Positions 54,528-64,000 of a DNA stretch of 64,000 nucleotides are shown piece after piece. A program made the translations under genes and the position numbers. The stretch is taken from positions 1-64,000 of IMG/VR virus record IMGVR_UViG_3300032287_003123, one strand, 5' to 3'. Numbering within the stretch: the first letter of the stretch is position 1; each line of letters opens with the position of its first letter. The notes under the pieces were generated by a model that searched no databases, had not been told where the DNA came from, and worked only from the letters and a program-made list of their open reading frames with translations. The DNA is from a virus.

Positions 54528-56276
54528 ATGGCAATAAGAATGCAACAGCGCAGAGGAACTGCACAGCAGTGGACAACTGCAAACCCAATCCTTAATCCAG
54601 GTGAAATTGGTTGGGAATCAGATAATAATAAATTTAAGATTGGTGATGGTACTAATCACTGGGCTGACCTTAACTACTTCGTAGACGCAGATACCCTTAT
54701 TGACGGTGCTCCAGGTCTACTAGACACATTAAATGAACTAGCAGCAGCAATTGGAGATGACCCATCATTCTTCACAACAGTTGCTACAAACCTAACAAAC
54801 CATCAAAATGACACCACAAATGTTCACGGTATTGCAGACACAGCAGAATTAGCAACAAAGGCTTTTGCAGCATCACTCCTAACAGGTGCAACAAAGTCTA
54901 ACATTACAATTACAGGTGATAAGAATGGTCTTACAATTTCTGCTGAAAATGGAGTCGCTGACTCTACAACAGATAACCTTACAGAAGGATCTACCAATAA
55001 GTACTTCACAAACGAAAGAGCACAAGATGCTGTTGGAGATTCTGTAGGAACTGGTCTTTCATACAATGATTCAACAGGTGCAATATCTGTTGATACAACA
55101 GCAATTCAGGCTCGTGTAGCAGATGTTTCAGATACTGAAATTGGATATCTAAACGGAGTAACCTCAGCAATTCAAACACAGTTAAATGCAAAGCAGGCAG
55201 TTGTTTCAGGTGTTTCAGATACTGAAATTGGATACCTTGACGGTGTAACTTCATCAATTCAAACTCAAATTAATTCTAAGGCACCAACAGCAGACCCAAC
55301 ATTTACTGGAACTGTTTCTGGTGTTACAAAGACCCACGTAGGCCTTGGCAATGTTGATAATACTTCAGATGCAAATAAGCCAGTTTCAACTGCAACACAA
55401 ACAGCACTTGACGCAAAGGCTTCTCTTGCTGGAGCAAACTTTACAGCAAACGTAGAAATTGATGGAAATCTTGTTGTAGATGGTGACTTTACTGTAAATG
55501 GAACTAACTTTGCAGCATCAGCAACATCTATCACAATTGAAGATAACTTACTTCAACTTGCTCATCAGAATGCAGCAAATACAGTTGACCTAGGTATTGT
55601 AGTTGGATATAACGACGGTACCGCAAAGCATGCAGGACTTGTAAAAGACACATCTGCAAGCACATGGAAACTATTTAAGGGTGTAACTACAGAACCAACA
55701 ACAACAGTTGACTTTACACAAGGATCTCTTGATGATCTTGAAGTGGCAGGACTTGCAGCATCATCAATAACTTTAGGTGGTTTTGACGTTGCTACACAGG
55801 CTTATGTGGATGGTGCAGTTGGCAACGCAGAAGTTGACCAGTCAACACTTGCTGGATCAGGAATTACTTGGAACGTTTCAACTTCTCAATTTGATGTCAA
55901 TACATCAACAATTCAAGCAAGAGTTGCAGATGTATCTGATACAGAAATCGGATACCTTAATGGTGTAACATCTTCAATCCAGACACAGATTGATTCAAAG
56001 TCTGCAACAGCAGGAAACACATCACTTGTTACTCTTGGTACTGTGACAACTGGTACATGGAATGCAACAACAATTGCAACAACAAAGGGTGGTACTGGAC
56101 TAACAGGGTTTACTGCAGGAGACATGATTTATGCTTCAGCAACAGACACTCTTGCTAAACTTGCAAAGGGTTCTGCAAATCAGGTAATGTACATGAACGA
56201 TGCAGGAACTGCTCCAGAGTGGAGAACTGCAGCAGCAGGTGCAGCATTCAGTGAATTAATGTTGATTGGTGCATAG
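54528..56276 (+). CDS. tail fibre with Mtd-like N-terminal domain
   Basis: 582 residues. MAIRMQQRRGTAQQWTTANP and LNPGEIGWESDNNKFKIGDG match the N-terminal domain of Mtd-type receptor-binding proteins. Shaft units: NLTEGSTNKYFTNERAQDAV and three DTEIGYLNGVTS-IQTQ units. LLQLAHQNAANTVDLGIVVG and AGLVKDTSASTWKLFKGV form a head segment. AGGAG ribosome site. Confidence 0.85.
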   Translation: MAIRMQQRRGTAQQWTTANPILNPGEIGWESDNNKFKIGDGTNHWADLNYFVDADTLIDGAPGLLDTLNELAAAIGDDPSFFTTVATNLTNHQNDTTNVHGIADTAELATKAFAASLLTGATKSNITITGDKNGLTISAENGVADSTTDNLTEGSTNKYFTNERAQDAVGDSVGTGLSYNDSTGAISVDTTAIQARVADVSDTEIGYLNGVTSAIQTQLNAKQAVVSGVSDTEIGYLDGVTSSIQTQINSKAPTADPTFTGTVSGVTKTHVGLGNVDNTSDANKPVSTATQTALDAKASLAGANFTANVEIDGNLVVDGDFTVNGTNFAASATSITIEDNLLQLAHQNAANTVDLGIVVGYNDGTAKHAGLVKDTSASTWKLFKGVTTEPTTTVDFTQGSLDDLEVAGLAASSITLGGFDVATQAYVDGAVGNAEVDQSTLAGSGITWNVSTSQFDVNTSTIQARVADVSDTEIGYLNGVTSSIQTQIDSKSATAGNTSLVTLGTVTTGTWNATTIATTKGGTGLTGFTAGDMIYASATDTLAKLAKGSANQVMYMNDAGTAPEWRTAAAGAAFSELMLIGA

Positions 56277-56319
56277 CACTTTTAAAAAAGTAAAGCACTA
56301 ACTCTAAACTAAAGATTGA

Positions 56320-56350
56320 CACGCTCTTATTGAGCGTGTTTTTCTTTTTA
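56320..56350 (+). terminator. rho-independent terminator
   Basis: CACGCTC (56320-56326), loop TTATT, GAGCGTG (56332-56338), then TTTTTCTTTTT. Closes the fibre operon. Confidence 0.92.
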
Positions 56351-56424
56351 ATTGTATGATATACTTAACACTACTTTGGAATTTACAAAGTACTCAACTT
56401 ATTTTTGCTATGAAAGGTAAATAA

Positions 56425-58458
56425 ATGTCAGAAACCGTATTCTCTTTTCGTCTTTCAGATGAATTTGTAAATAAATATAATAATACTCCAGCCCCATTTG
56501 GATTCTCAGATGCAGGTTCCAACTCGTTAGGAGAGATTACATTTATTCGTACATATTCTCGTGTCAAGGAAGATGGAACTAAAGAACGCTGGCATGAGGT
56601 TTGCCGTCGTGTAATTGAGGGTATGTATTCAGTACAGAAAAACCATGCTAAAGATAATCGTCTTCCATGGAATGATAATAAGGCTCAGAAGTCAGCACAA
56701 GAAGCCTTTCAGAGAATGTTTGAATTGAAGTGGACTCCACCAGGTCGTGGTCTATGGGCATTTGGTACACCTATGACTATGGAGAAGCGTAACTCTGCTT
56801 CCCTGCAAAACTGTGCTATGGTTTCTACTCGTGACATTGATCGTAATGATCCTGGTGCATTATTTTCTTGGGTAATGGATGCATTAATGCTGGGTATTGG
56901 TGTAGGTTTTGATACCCTTGGACAAGATAAGCAAATGTCTATTTATGCTCCTACAGAGCCAGCATCAATCTATGAAATCCCAGATACTCGTGAAGGATGG
57001 GTAGAATCAGTTCGTCTTTTAATCAACTCATTTTTACGACAGAATCAGCCAATTCAGGAATTTAACTATGACCTTATCCGTCCTCTAGGAGCCCCTATTA
57101 AGGGCTTTGGAGGCGTTGCAAGCGGTCCACAACCACTTATTGATCTCCATACACGTATTCGTAATGTAATAGGTTCTAGAGCAGGAGAAGCCCTAGACAG
57201 TCGTGCTATTGTAGATATTGTAAACCTTATTGGTACCTGTGTTGTTTCTGGAAATGTTCGTCGTTCTGCAACTCTTGCACTTGGTGTACCAGAAGATGAA
57301 GGTTTTATTAATCTTAAGAATCCAGAAGTATTCCCAGAAAGAAATTCATACGATCCACAAAAACCAGGTTGGGCATGGATGAGCAACAACTCTATTGCTG
57401 CTGAAGTTGGAACAAAGTATGAAGACTATGTAGATTTAATTGCAGACAACGGAGAACCAGGTTTTATCTGGCTTGATGTTGCTCGTGATTATGGCCGTCT
57501 TGCAGATGCTCCTGATTACAAGGACACTCGCATTATGGGCTTTAACCCTTGTGCGGAGCAGCCATTGGAAAGTTACGAATTGTGTACACTTGTAGAAGTG
57601 CATCTTAATCGTCATGAATCCAAGGAGGACTTCCTCAAAACGTTGAAGTTTGCTTATCTTTATGGAAAGACCGTAACACTTATGCCAACACATTGGCAGC
57701 AGACAAACGGCATTATGCAGCGTAATCGCCGTATTGGTACATCTCTTACAGGTATTGCTGCATTCGCTGACGAGCATGGTCTTCCAGTTATTCGTGAGTG
57801 GATGGATGAAGGATATAATACAATTCGTAAATATGATCATTCATATTCAGAATGGCTTTGTGTTCGTGAATCAGTTCGTGTAACAACAGTTAAGCCATCA
57901 GGATCTGTATCACTTCTTTCTGGTGCTACTCCTGGAGTTCACTGGGGACCTGGAGGAGAATTCTATCTTCGTGCTATTCGTTTTGGTAATCAAGATCCAA
58001 TGCTTCATTTATTCAAAGCAGCGGGGTATAAAATTGAAGACGATTTAGTATCAGCAAATACTTCAGTAGTATATTTCCCAGTTGCATCAGGACACAAGCG
58101 TTCTGAAAAACAAGTTAGCCTATTTGAAAAAATTGGTTTGGCAGCAACTGCTCAGAAGTACTGGTCTGATAATGGTGTTTCTGTAACTCTATCATTTGAT
58201 AAGGAAGAAGAGAAGAAGTTTGTTGCTCCAGCACTCAATATGTACGAGGGACAACTCAAGGCAGTATCATTCCTTCCAATGGGCAACAAGACTTATCCAC
58301 AGCAACCTTATACAGAAATCACAAGAGAAGAATACAATGCATACGTAGGTAAGATTGGAAAGATTGACTGGTCTGCTATTTATGATGGTATTGAAAATCT
58401 TGAGGCAGCAGGAGAAGCATATTGCTCAACTGATGCATGTGAGATTAAGTTTTACTAG
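56425..58458 (+). CDS. nrdJ: class II (B12-dependent) ribonucleoside-triphosphate reductase
   Basis: 677 residues, monomeric RTPR type. Active-site set is complete: Cys130 (NSASLQNCAMV), Cys376 and Glu378 in FNPCAEQPLESYELC with Cys387, and the C-terminal redox pair Cys667/Cys672 (YCSTDACEIKFY), in the spacing known for the Lactobacillus enzyme. It makes dNTPs from NTPs using adenosylcobalamin, oxygen-independent. Set among tail genes with its own TGATATACT promoter and AAAGG site. Confidence 0.93.
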   Translation: MSETVFSFRLSDEFVNKYNNTPAPFGFSDAGSNSLGEITFIRTYSRVKEDGTKERWHEVCRRVIEGMYSVQKNHAKDNRLPWNDNKAQKSAQEAFQRMFELKWTPPGRGLWAFGTPMTMEKRNSASLQNCAMVSTRDIDRNDPGALFSWVMDALMLGIGVGFDTLGQDKQMSIYAPTEPASIYEIPDTREGWVESVRLLINSFLRQNQPIQEFNYDLIRPLGAPIKGFGGVASGPQPLIDLHTRIRNVIGSRAGEALDSRAIVDIVNLIGTCVVSGNVRRSATLALGVPEDEGFINLKNPEVFPERNSYDPQKPGWAWMSNNSIAAEVGTKYEDYVDLIADNGEPGFIWLDVARDYGRLADAPDYKDTRIMGFNPCAEQPLESYELCTLVEVHLNRHESKEDFLKTLKFAYLYGKTVTLMPTHWQQTNGIMQRNRRIGTSLTGIAAFADEHGLPVIREWMDEGYNTIRKYDHSYSEWLCVRESVRVTTVKPSGSVSLLSGATPGVHWGPGGEFYLRAIRFGNQDPMLHLFKAAGYKIEDDLVSANTSVVYFPVASGHKRSEKQVSLFEKIGLAATAQKYWSDNGVSVTLSFDKEEEKKFVAPALNMYEGQLKAVSFLPMGNKTYPQQPYTEITREEYNAYVGKIGKIDWSAIYDGIENLEAAGEAYCSTDACEIKFY

Positions 58459-58493
58459 TCTTTAGCCTGCTATAATAAGAGGATAGGAGAACA

Positions 58494-61400
58494 ATGTCTA
58501 TTCCATCAAATTTATATGCAGAAAAGGTATTTGCGGAACACCCAATAGGTCTTTGGTCATTAGATGATAAGTTAGACTACTTAAGTTTAATTAATGAGTC
58601 ACAAAGAGAGATTGATGTAGAATGGGATATTTCTGGTGGCATAGCGTACTCAGGAACAGCAATAACTGGTGAACCTTTTATAGATAGCCCAACAACAGTT
58701 CTTGAGGGTGATGTCCCATCTGGAGATACAAACGATATTATTGTTGTTAGTCCAAACCTAGTTAATTTTAATTCACTAAATCAAGATTTTGGAAGTTTTT
58801 GTGTTGGATCTTATGTATTTTCGGATAGTGCATACATGCAATCAATTTCTATTGGATATGAATATACAGACCCAGATACATTAGCAAATATTTCTAATAT
58901 GAAAACTTTTGAAACAAATTCAACACAGGCTTGGCTTTTTGTTTCTGAAACATTTGAAACGCCAGATATTGATGCTGAGTTTAGAGTTGTTTTAAAAATA
59001 ACAACAACCTCTGGTGCGGTAACAACAGAAGCATATAGGTTTTATGTAAATGGAATAACTGCTGGTCAGTGGTCAGAAGAGTTTAATGTAACATCTTTAG
59101 GTGTACACTCAACAAGCATTCCTTCAGAAATTTCAGTATATGGTGGACAACAAGGAATATTAGCGGAACCATATGGAATCTCTGATGAAAATGGATATTA
59201 CATAAATTCTAATGGCTTGCTTGCAAGAAATACAAGTATTCCAATGGTTTATGGTTCAACAAATGTAACAAAGGTTTTACCATCAGATAACGCTTCTATA
59301 ATTGTGCCTGGCAAAGGATTTTTAAATAAAAAGGGTCAATACCTTGACTATACAGTTGAATTTTGGGCAAGAATAAATTCAAGTGCAACTACGGATAAAA
59401 GAATTTTTGGTCCAATAGGCTCATCAGATGGTTTGTATGTAAATAATGGTTTTCTTACTTTTGCAATTGGAAACGTTTTTGGTTCTCATTTTGTTGGAGA
59501 ATGGTTTAGGCCAATGCTTATTCAGATTAGATTAATTCGTGACTCAGCATCAGTATTAATTAATGGAGAACAAGTTATTTCTTTTATTATAGACACAGAC
59601 AATCTTTCTTTGCCAAACGAACTTGATAGTCAAAATAAAAATCAAGACTGGTTAGGGTTTTATGCGTATAATGATGTTGATCCGTTTGAAATTGACTGTG
59701 TAGCCATATACCCTTATCAGGTGCCAATCAATGTTGCAAAGCGTAGACTGGTATATGGTCAAGCAGTTTTGCCAACACAAGCAATTAACTCTTCTTATAA
59801 TGGAACATCAGTTTTTATTGATTACCCATTTGCTGGTTACACAGCAAATTACTCTTATCCTAATTTTGCACAATGGTCACAAGGAAACTTTGACAATATT
59901 GCAACAACGTCATCATACTTGACTCTTCCAAATTATAGTTTGCCTGAAATAGTTACTGGCACAAAGTCACTAAATGATTTTTATCTAGATAATCAAGACA
60001 TCCAATCTGAAGATTATAAGTTTACAACTTTTCATCCAAACTCTGAATGGGACAATAATCACTCATATATTAATTTTAATTCTTTTAATGTTTTAAATGA
60101 TGAGGTCCATGCTGTTTTTGGAATATTTAGTTCTGATAATTTATCTTCAGAAGAAACACTGTTTAAGATTTATAATTCTGTAACTGGAAACTTTTTTGGT
60201 GTAAGAAAAAATAATGACCAGATATATTATTATCTTGTATATAATGGAATTGAAGAAGAAATATATACATCAGATGAAATCATGTCGGATGAAAAATTTT
60301 CAGTTGGTTTTATCATAGAAGATTTGGTTAATGTTTTTGGTGGAAATGTTTCAACATTTTTTGGAAATAGAAATGGTTTAAAACTTTATGTCGCAGGAGA
60401 AGATAATCCACAGTATTCTTTTACTGGAAAAATGTATTCTTTTGGTTTTTCTACAAAGTTTAACTCAAGAATAATTAAAGATCATTTTGATGATAATGGA
60501 ATTGCTTTGCTATCTTCTTCTCAGGATTTACTTGATCATACAGCAAGTTATACCCTTGTTCCAATTGAAGAGTATGGTTCTTTTTATTTTGATATTTCTT
60601 CATACGGGTATTGGGAAGACTATCAACCATTATCATATTTTGGAAAAAATATTAAAAATAAAAATGGTACAGAATATTATGATTTAGATTTTTTACAGTT
60701 TAACATTGACTATCCATCAACATCAATAATTGGAGAACAACTTGTAGAGCCGTATCAGTTTTATGATACAGAAAACGCTTTTGTAAAAACATATATAACT
60801 TTTCAATACATAGAAAATGGGGCAAACGAACAACAGGACTATTTTATTTATGAAGAAAAGCCAAATATTGATGGAGTTATTGACATTGACCTATATCCAA
60901 ATTGGCTAAGAACTAAGTTTGAAGTTATCAATGGAACACTTTTGTATCCAAGTAAAACTATTGACTTTAACGAACTTGCAATTGTTTATCATATTGAATT
61001 TTTTGTCCGTGGAACTATTAAGAAATCTTTGCAAATTAAAAAACTAGAAATTGCTTCTCAGTCTTTAAACGATAACTCATTTAATGAAATTGGCACAAAG
61101 TTTGGTGTTAAAATGTTTCCTTATAAAAAAACTGGATTGTATTATGACTATAAAACAAAAAACCCATTTAGTATTTATAAAGGAAGCAGTCCGTACCTTT
61201 ATTTAACAAAAGATTCAGGAATAAAAATTCGTGGAACTTTTGATGCTGATGTAAGTCGTGGAGTTGCAATATCAATAAATGATTCAAAGTCTTCTTCTTA
61301 TCAGATTAATGCTGCTCAACTTTGGATGAGGTATGACGGAGTATCATTTGACGATAACTCGTTAGAGTTATTTGACATAAGATATAAAAACGATACAATT

Positions 61401-61946
61401 AAGTTTTATTTTGTTGCAGACACCAATAAAAAAAATCGGGCAACAATATATGCAAAAAGTTTACTAACTGGAGAAGATGTTAGTGGAATTGCATATTATG
61501 TAAATGGTGTTTTAGTTAGAGAGCCAAAAATTGGTATTGGAGAGTGGCTATCCCTTGGTATTTCTTTTTCAAATTCTTTAAATTTTGACTCCTATACTGG
61601 AGCAATTAGTCTTAGTGGCCCCATGCTTTTTAACAATATTTCATACTATCAGGCAAACAGCCTTCAACAACTTCAAAGGTATATATCAAGACCGTGGATT
61701 AGCGTTAAAAATGATGGAATCATTGATCTAGACTGGCAGTACTGGGTCAACGACTATGTATGGCAAGAGGTTCTTGTTATTTCTTCCTCAAATCTATATT
61801 CAACAAATCCAGACGATATTTATAAATCTTATGTAGGAACCAATAAGATTATTGTTGATGACCAAGAGGGAATTTTGTTTGATGATGACAAATTAAAGAT
61901 ATATACCGAGAAAAACTGGCAGTCCATAGTCAAAACCCCAGTGTAA
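58494..61946 (+). CDS. very large tail protein with lectin-like folds
   Basis: 1150 residues. FAEHPIGLWSLDDKLDYLSL opening and repeated concanavalin/LamG-like segments (YTVEFWARINSSATTDKRIF; HAVFGIFSSDNLSSEETLFK; IYAKSLLTGEDVSGIAYYVN). Asn-, Ser- and Tyr-rich. Likely a minor tail or receptor-binding protein. TGCTATAAT and AGGAGAACA ribosome site. Confidence 0.8.
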   Translation: MSIPSNLYAEKVFAEHPIGLWSLDDKLDYLSLINESQREIDVEWDISGGIAYSGTAITGEPFIDSPTTVLEGDVPSGDTNDIIVVSPNLVNFNSLNQDFGSFCVGSYVFSDSAYMQSISIGYEYTDPDTLANISNMKTFETNSTQAWLFVSETFETPDIDAEFRVVLKITTTSGAVTTEAYRFYVNGITAGQWSEEFNVTSLGVHSTSIPSEISVYGGQQGILAEPYGISDENGYYINSNGLLARNTSIPMVYGSTNVTKVLPSDNASIIVPGKGFLNKKGQYLDYTVEFWARINSSATTDKRIFGPIGSSDGLYVNNGFLTFAIGNVFGSHFVGEWFRPMLIQIRLIRDSASVLINGEQVISFIIDTDNLSLPNELDSQNKNQDWLGFYAYNDVDPFEIDCVAIYPYQVPINVAKRRLVYGQAVLPTQAINSSYNGTSVFIDYPFAGYTANYSYPNFAQWSQGNFDNIATTSSYLTLPNYSLPEIVTGTKSLNDFYLDNQDIQSEDYKFTTFHPNSEWDNNHSYINFNSFNVLNDEVHAVFGIFSSDNLSSEETLFKIYNSVTGNFFGVRKNNDQIYYYLVYNGIEEEIYTSDEIMSDEKFSVGFIIEDLVNVFGGNVSTFFGNRNGLKLYVAGEDNPQYSFTGKMYSFGFSTKFNSRIIKDHFDDNGIALLSSSQDLLDHTASYTLVPIEEYGSFYFDISSYGYWEDYQPLSYFGKNIKNKNGTEYYDLDFLQFNIDYPSTSIIGEQLVEPYQFYDTENAFVKTYITFQYIENGANEQQDYFIYEEKPNIDGVIDIDLYPNWLRTKFEVINGTLLYPSKTIDFNELAIVYHIEFFVRGTIKKSLQIKKLEIASQSLNDNSFNEIGTKFGVKMFPYKKTGLYYDYKTKNPFSIYKGSSPYLYLTKDSGIKIRGTFDADVSRGVAISINDSKSSSYQINAAQLWMRYDGVSFDDNSLELFDIRYKNDTIKFYFVADTNKKNRATIYAKSLLTGEDVSGIAYYVNGVLVREPKIGIGEWLSLGISFSNSLNFDSYTGAISLSGPMLFNNISYYQANSLQQLQRYISRPWISVKNDGIIDLDWQYWVNDYVWQEVLVISSSNLYSTNPDDIYKSYVGTNKIIVDDQEGILFDDDKLKIYTEKNWQSIVKTPV

Positions 61947-61964
61947 TGTGGTATACTGATGGTT

Positions 61965-62360
61965 ATGGATTCATTAATTAACCCTGAAACTGGCGAACCA
62001 CTAGTAAAAAATGTTCGCAGACAAGTAATTGAAAAGAAGTATAACTGGGGTCTATACGTATATAAGAAATCAAATGGTAAGTGGTTTACTGATGGTAGCG
62101 GAAACGTACTTAATATTGAATCTATGCGTAACGACCTTACAAAAATTGCAGAACTAAAGGCAGCAGCAAAGCACTATGGGGATGAGGGAGACGGTGAAGC
62201 CGTATTTGTACCTGGTCTTACAAGAATTACAGACGAAGAATACTCAGAGCAAATGGACAGAATGAAGTCTGGATTAATTCCATCAATGAATGATCTTGGT
62301 GCTTGGCATGCAGCACAACAAACTCTTAACAAAGCAGGCAAGGATCAGTTTGATGAGTAA
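61965..62360 (+). CDS. conserved protein upstream of portal, leaderless
   Basis: 131 residues from ATG 61965, 7 nt after TATACT (61952-61957); ATG 61959 is only 1 nt after the box. RQVIEKKYNWGLYVYKKSNG and VFVPGLTRITDEEYSEQMDR are conserved among actinophage proteins near portals. Unknown, perhaps packaging-linked. Overlaps portal by 8 nt. Confidence 0.75.
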   Translation: MDSLINPETGEPLVKNVRRQVIEKKYNWGLYVYKKSNGKWFTDGSGNVLNIESMRNDLTKIAELKAAAKHYGDEGDGEAVFVPGLTRITDEEYSEQMDRMKSGLIPSMNDLGAWHAAQQTLNKAGKDQFDE

Positions 62361-63984
62361 TAGCGATTATATTGAAGCAAGGATTGGAACAAACGAAAAA
62401 CAAGAAAGCCAGTTTAAGAATAGCGATCCTTTTAATAAGTCTTGGGACGAATTAAAAAATCTTGGGGGACTTGAAGATAACTTTAAACGTCGTATAACCA
62501 GACAAGTAAACAAGGCAATGACACAAGAAGGTTATCTTGCTACAAATGGAAATATTGATCTTCTTAGTACCCCTTATCTTGATTCAGCAAATGCTGATCC
62601 TAAAGGACTTAAAGATGCTGGATCAAAGGCAATAAACCCTGGCTTAGTGTACCGAAATGGTTACGGACTATTTGATGTAATTACACCACCATACAACATG
62701 TACGAACTTGCTAACTTTTATGATACTTCTTTTGCTAATCATGCTGCGATTGACGCAAAGGTAGAAAATGTTGTTGGTCTTGGTTACCGATTTGATGTAA
62801 CAGATCGCACAATGATGAGTCTTGAAAATAATTCAGATCAGGCAGCAACTAGTCGTGCTCGTAATCGTATTGAACGAGCAAAGTTAGAACTTCGTGATTG
62901 GCTTGAGTCTTTAAACGATGACGATAGTTTTACACGTACAATGGAAAAAATCTATACAGATCTTCAGGCAACTGGAAACGGATATATGGAAATTGGAAGA
63001 ACAGTAAGTGGGGAAATTGGATACTTAGGTCATATTCCATCAACTACAATGCGTGTTCGTCGTATCCGTGATGGATATGTTCAAATCATTGGACCAAAGG
63101 TTGTTTATTTCCGAAACTTTGGTGCTACAAACAGAAACCCATTAACAGCAGATAATCGTCCAAATGAAATTATTCACTTTAAAGATTATTCTCCATTAAA
63201 CACATACTATGGAGTTCCAGATATTATTGCAGCGCTTCCTTCACTTATTGGTGACCAACTTGCTTCACAGTATAATATTGATTATTTTGAAAATAAAGCG
63301 GTACCAAGATATGTAATTACTCTCAAAGGCGCTAAGTTGTCTGCTGATGCTGAAGATAAAATGTTTAGATTCTTGCAGACAGGACTAAAGTCACAATCAC
63401 ATAGAACTTTGTACATACCACTTCCTGGAGATAATGATCAGTCAAAGGTTGAGTTTAAAATGGATCCTATTGAAAATGGTATTCAGGACGGCTCATTTAA
63501 AGAATATCGCAAGCAAAATCGTGATGATATTTTAATTGCACATCAGGTACCTATCTCTAAACTTGGTGGATCAGAATCAGGACTTGCAGCAGCACTCTCA
63601 CAAGATAGAACCTTTAAGGAGCAAGTGTCTCGCCCAGAACAACAGCATCTTGAAAAAATTATTGGAAAAATAATTAAAGAAAGAACGGATATTCTTCAGT
63701 TTAAGTTTAACGAACTTACTCTTACAGATGAGATCGCACAGTCTCAAATTCTTGAGCGATATGTTAAGAATCAGATTATGCTTCCTAATGAGGCACGTGA
63801 GATTTTGGATTTGCCACAGGCTGAACACGGAGATACTCCGCTTCAGTTGAGTCCAAGACAAGCAGCAGACGCAGCAGCAAATGGAAATCGTTCTAGAGAT
63901 GCAGAAAGAACCAACAGCCAGTCCGATGGACCAGCAACGGTATCTGGTAGAAATCCGAAGGGTGAAGGCAGAGCGTCTCAATAG
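62353..63984 (+). CDS. phage portal protein (HK97/PBSX-type)
   Basis: 543 residues from the ATG overlapping the upstream stop. GDQLASQYNIDYFENKAVPR, YVITLKGAKLSADAEDKMF, LIAHQVPISKLGGSESGLAA, RPEQQHLEKIIGKIIKER and QIMLPNEAREILDLPQAEHG are portal landmarks. It forms the dodecameric DNA gate of the capsid. C-terminal tail low-complexity (RQAADAAANGNRSRD). The capsid genes should follow beyond 64 kb. Confidence 0.93.
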   Translation: MSNSDYIEARIGTNEKQESQFKNSDPFNKSWDELKNLGGLEDNFKRRITRQVNKAMTQEGYLATNGNIDLLSTPYLDSANADPKGLKDAGSKAINPGLVYRNGYGLFDVITPPYNMYELANFYDTSFANHAAIDAKVENVVGLGYRFDVTDRTMMSLENNSDQAATSRARNRIERAKLELRDWLESLNDDDSFTRTMEKIYTDLQATGNGYMEIGRTVSGEIGYLGHIPSTTMRVRRIRDGYVQIIGPKVVYFRNFGATNRNPLTADNRPNEIIHFKDYSPLNTYYGVPDIIAALPSLIGDQLASQYNIDYFENKAVPRYVITLKGAKLSADAEDKMFRFLQTGLKSQSHRTLYIPLPGDNDQSKVEFKMDPIENGIQDGSFKEYRKQNRDDILIAHQVPISKLGGSESGLAAALSQDRTFKEQVSRPEQQHLEKIIGKIIKERTDILQFKFNELTLTDEIAQSQILERYVKNQIMLPNEAREILDLPQAEHGDTPLQLSPRQAADAAANGNRSRDAERTNSQSDGPATVSGRNPKGEGRASQ

Positions 63985-64000
63985 TTGAGAAATCTGCATA

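Noticed and set aside
54824-56125. Long open frames antisense to the fibre genes
   Set aside because: They mirror the low-complexity Ala/Thr-rich repeats of the sense strand and have no ribosome sites.
1-64000. Prophage or temperate module
   Set aside because: No integrase, excisionase or recognisable repressor was seen; the window cannot settle life style.

Overview
The window is one contiguous stretch of an AT-rich, densely packed tailed-phage genome (portal, tail fibres, endolysin, phage tRNAs, no rRNA or housekeeping genes). The host is most likely an actinobacterium: there is a WhiB-type iron-sulfur regulator, a proteasome-like Ntn hydrolase, a DUF7455-type zinc protein, DUF932 and GP88-like proteins familiar from actinophages, and many genes whose -10 box lies 6-7 nt before the start codon (leaderless mRNAs, common in Actinobacteria). 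The low G+C would suit a low-GC freshwater actinobacterium, but that is inference. No integrase, terminase, major capsid or DNA polymerase is seen, so the window is only part of the genome.

Layout. (1) 0-12.2 kb, rightward: small membrane protein, proteasome-like hydrolase, secreted subtilase, Hsp20, endolysin, a 2OG-oxygenase-like protein, nuclease, thioredoxin, many short conserved genes, WhiB, a flavin-dependent halogenase and membrane proteins. (2) 12.2-21.3 kb, both strands: glycosyltransferases, two methyltransferases, five tRNAs behind a consensus promoter, and a carbamoyltransferase. (3) 21.2-24.4 kb, mainly leftward: tiny zinc-ribbon genes, a pyrimidine-dimer-glycosylase-like gene, a GIY-YIG-like gene, and a gene-free control region at 23.8-24.4 kb with perfect sigma70-type promoters carrying an AGGTTTG motif. 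(4) 24.4-35.7 kb, leftward: about 35 short genes chained by TAATG/ATGA overlaps, with DUF932, GP88-like and tRNA-Asp genes. Its intergenic gaps reuse one set of parts: a 3' stem-loop (TGAGCA...TGCTCA), a GGGTCGAAAA box, a CRP-like palindrome (TGTGA-N6-TCACA) and a promoter with TGTCAG just after the -35. (5) 35.7-36.1 kb: divergent control region with three CRP-like sites and two TTATCCACA boxes in a 42-bp tandem unit; a candidate origin. (6) 36.1-44.2 kb: a cluster of a remarkable protein family (eight members in the window). (7) 41.4-64 kb, rightward: late virion block with collagen-like, FN3 and repeat-rich fibres, an inverted lytic transglycosylase gene, a B12-dependent ribonucleotide reductase, a very large tail protein and the portal.

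How it fits together. Regions 1-2 look like host-takeover, lysis and tailoring functions (halogenation, glycosylation, carbamoylation, methylation). Regions 3-5 look like early regulatory and replication-linked genes under what may be host CRP-type control. Region 7 is the late structural block, whose promoters are mostly extended -10 boxes (TGnTATAAT) without a clear -35. The most unusual features are the modular regulatory cassettes, the eight-copy family (one member apparently starting at ATT), the halogenase-centred tailoring set, and systematic leaderless initiation, which moves several start codons.
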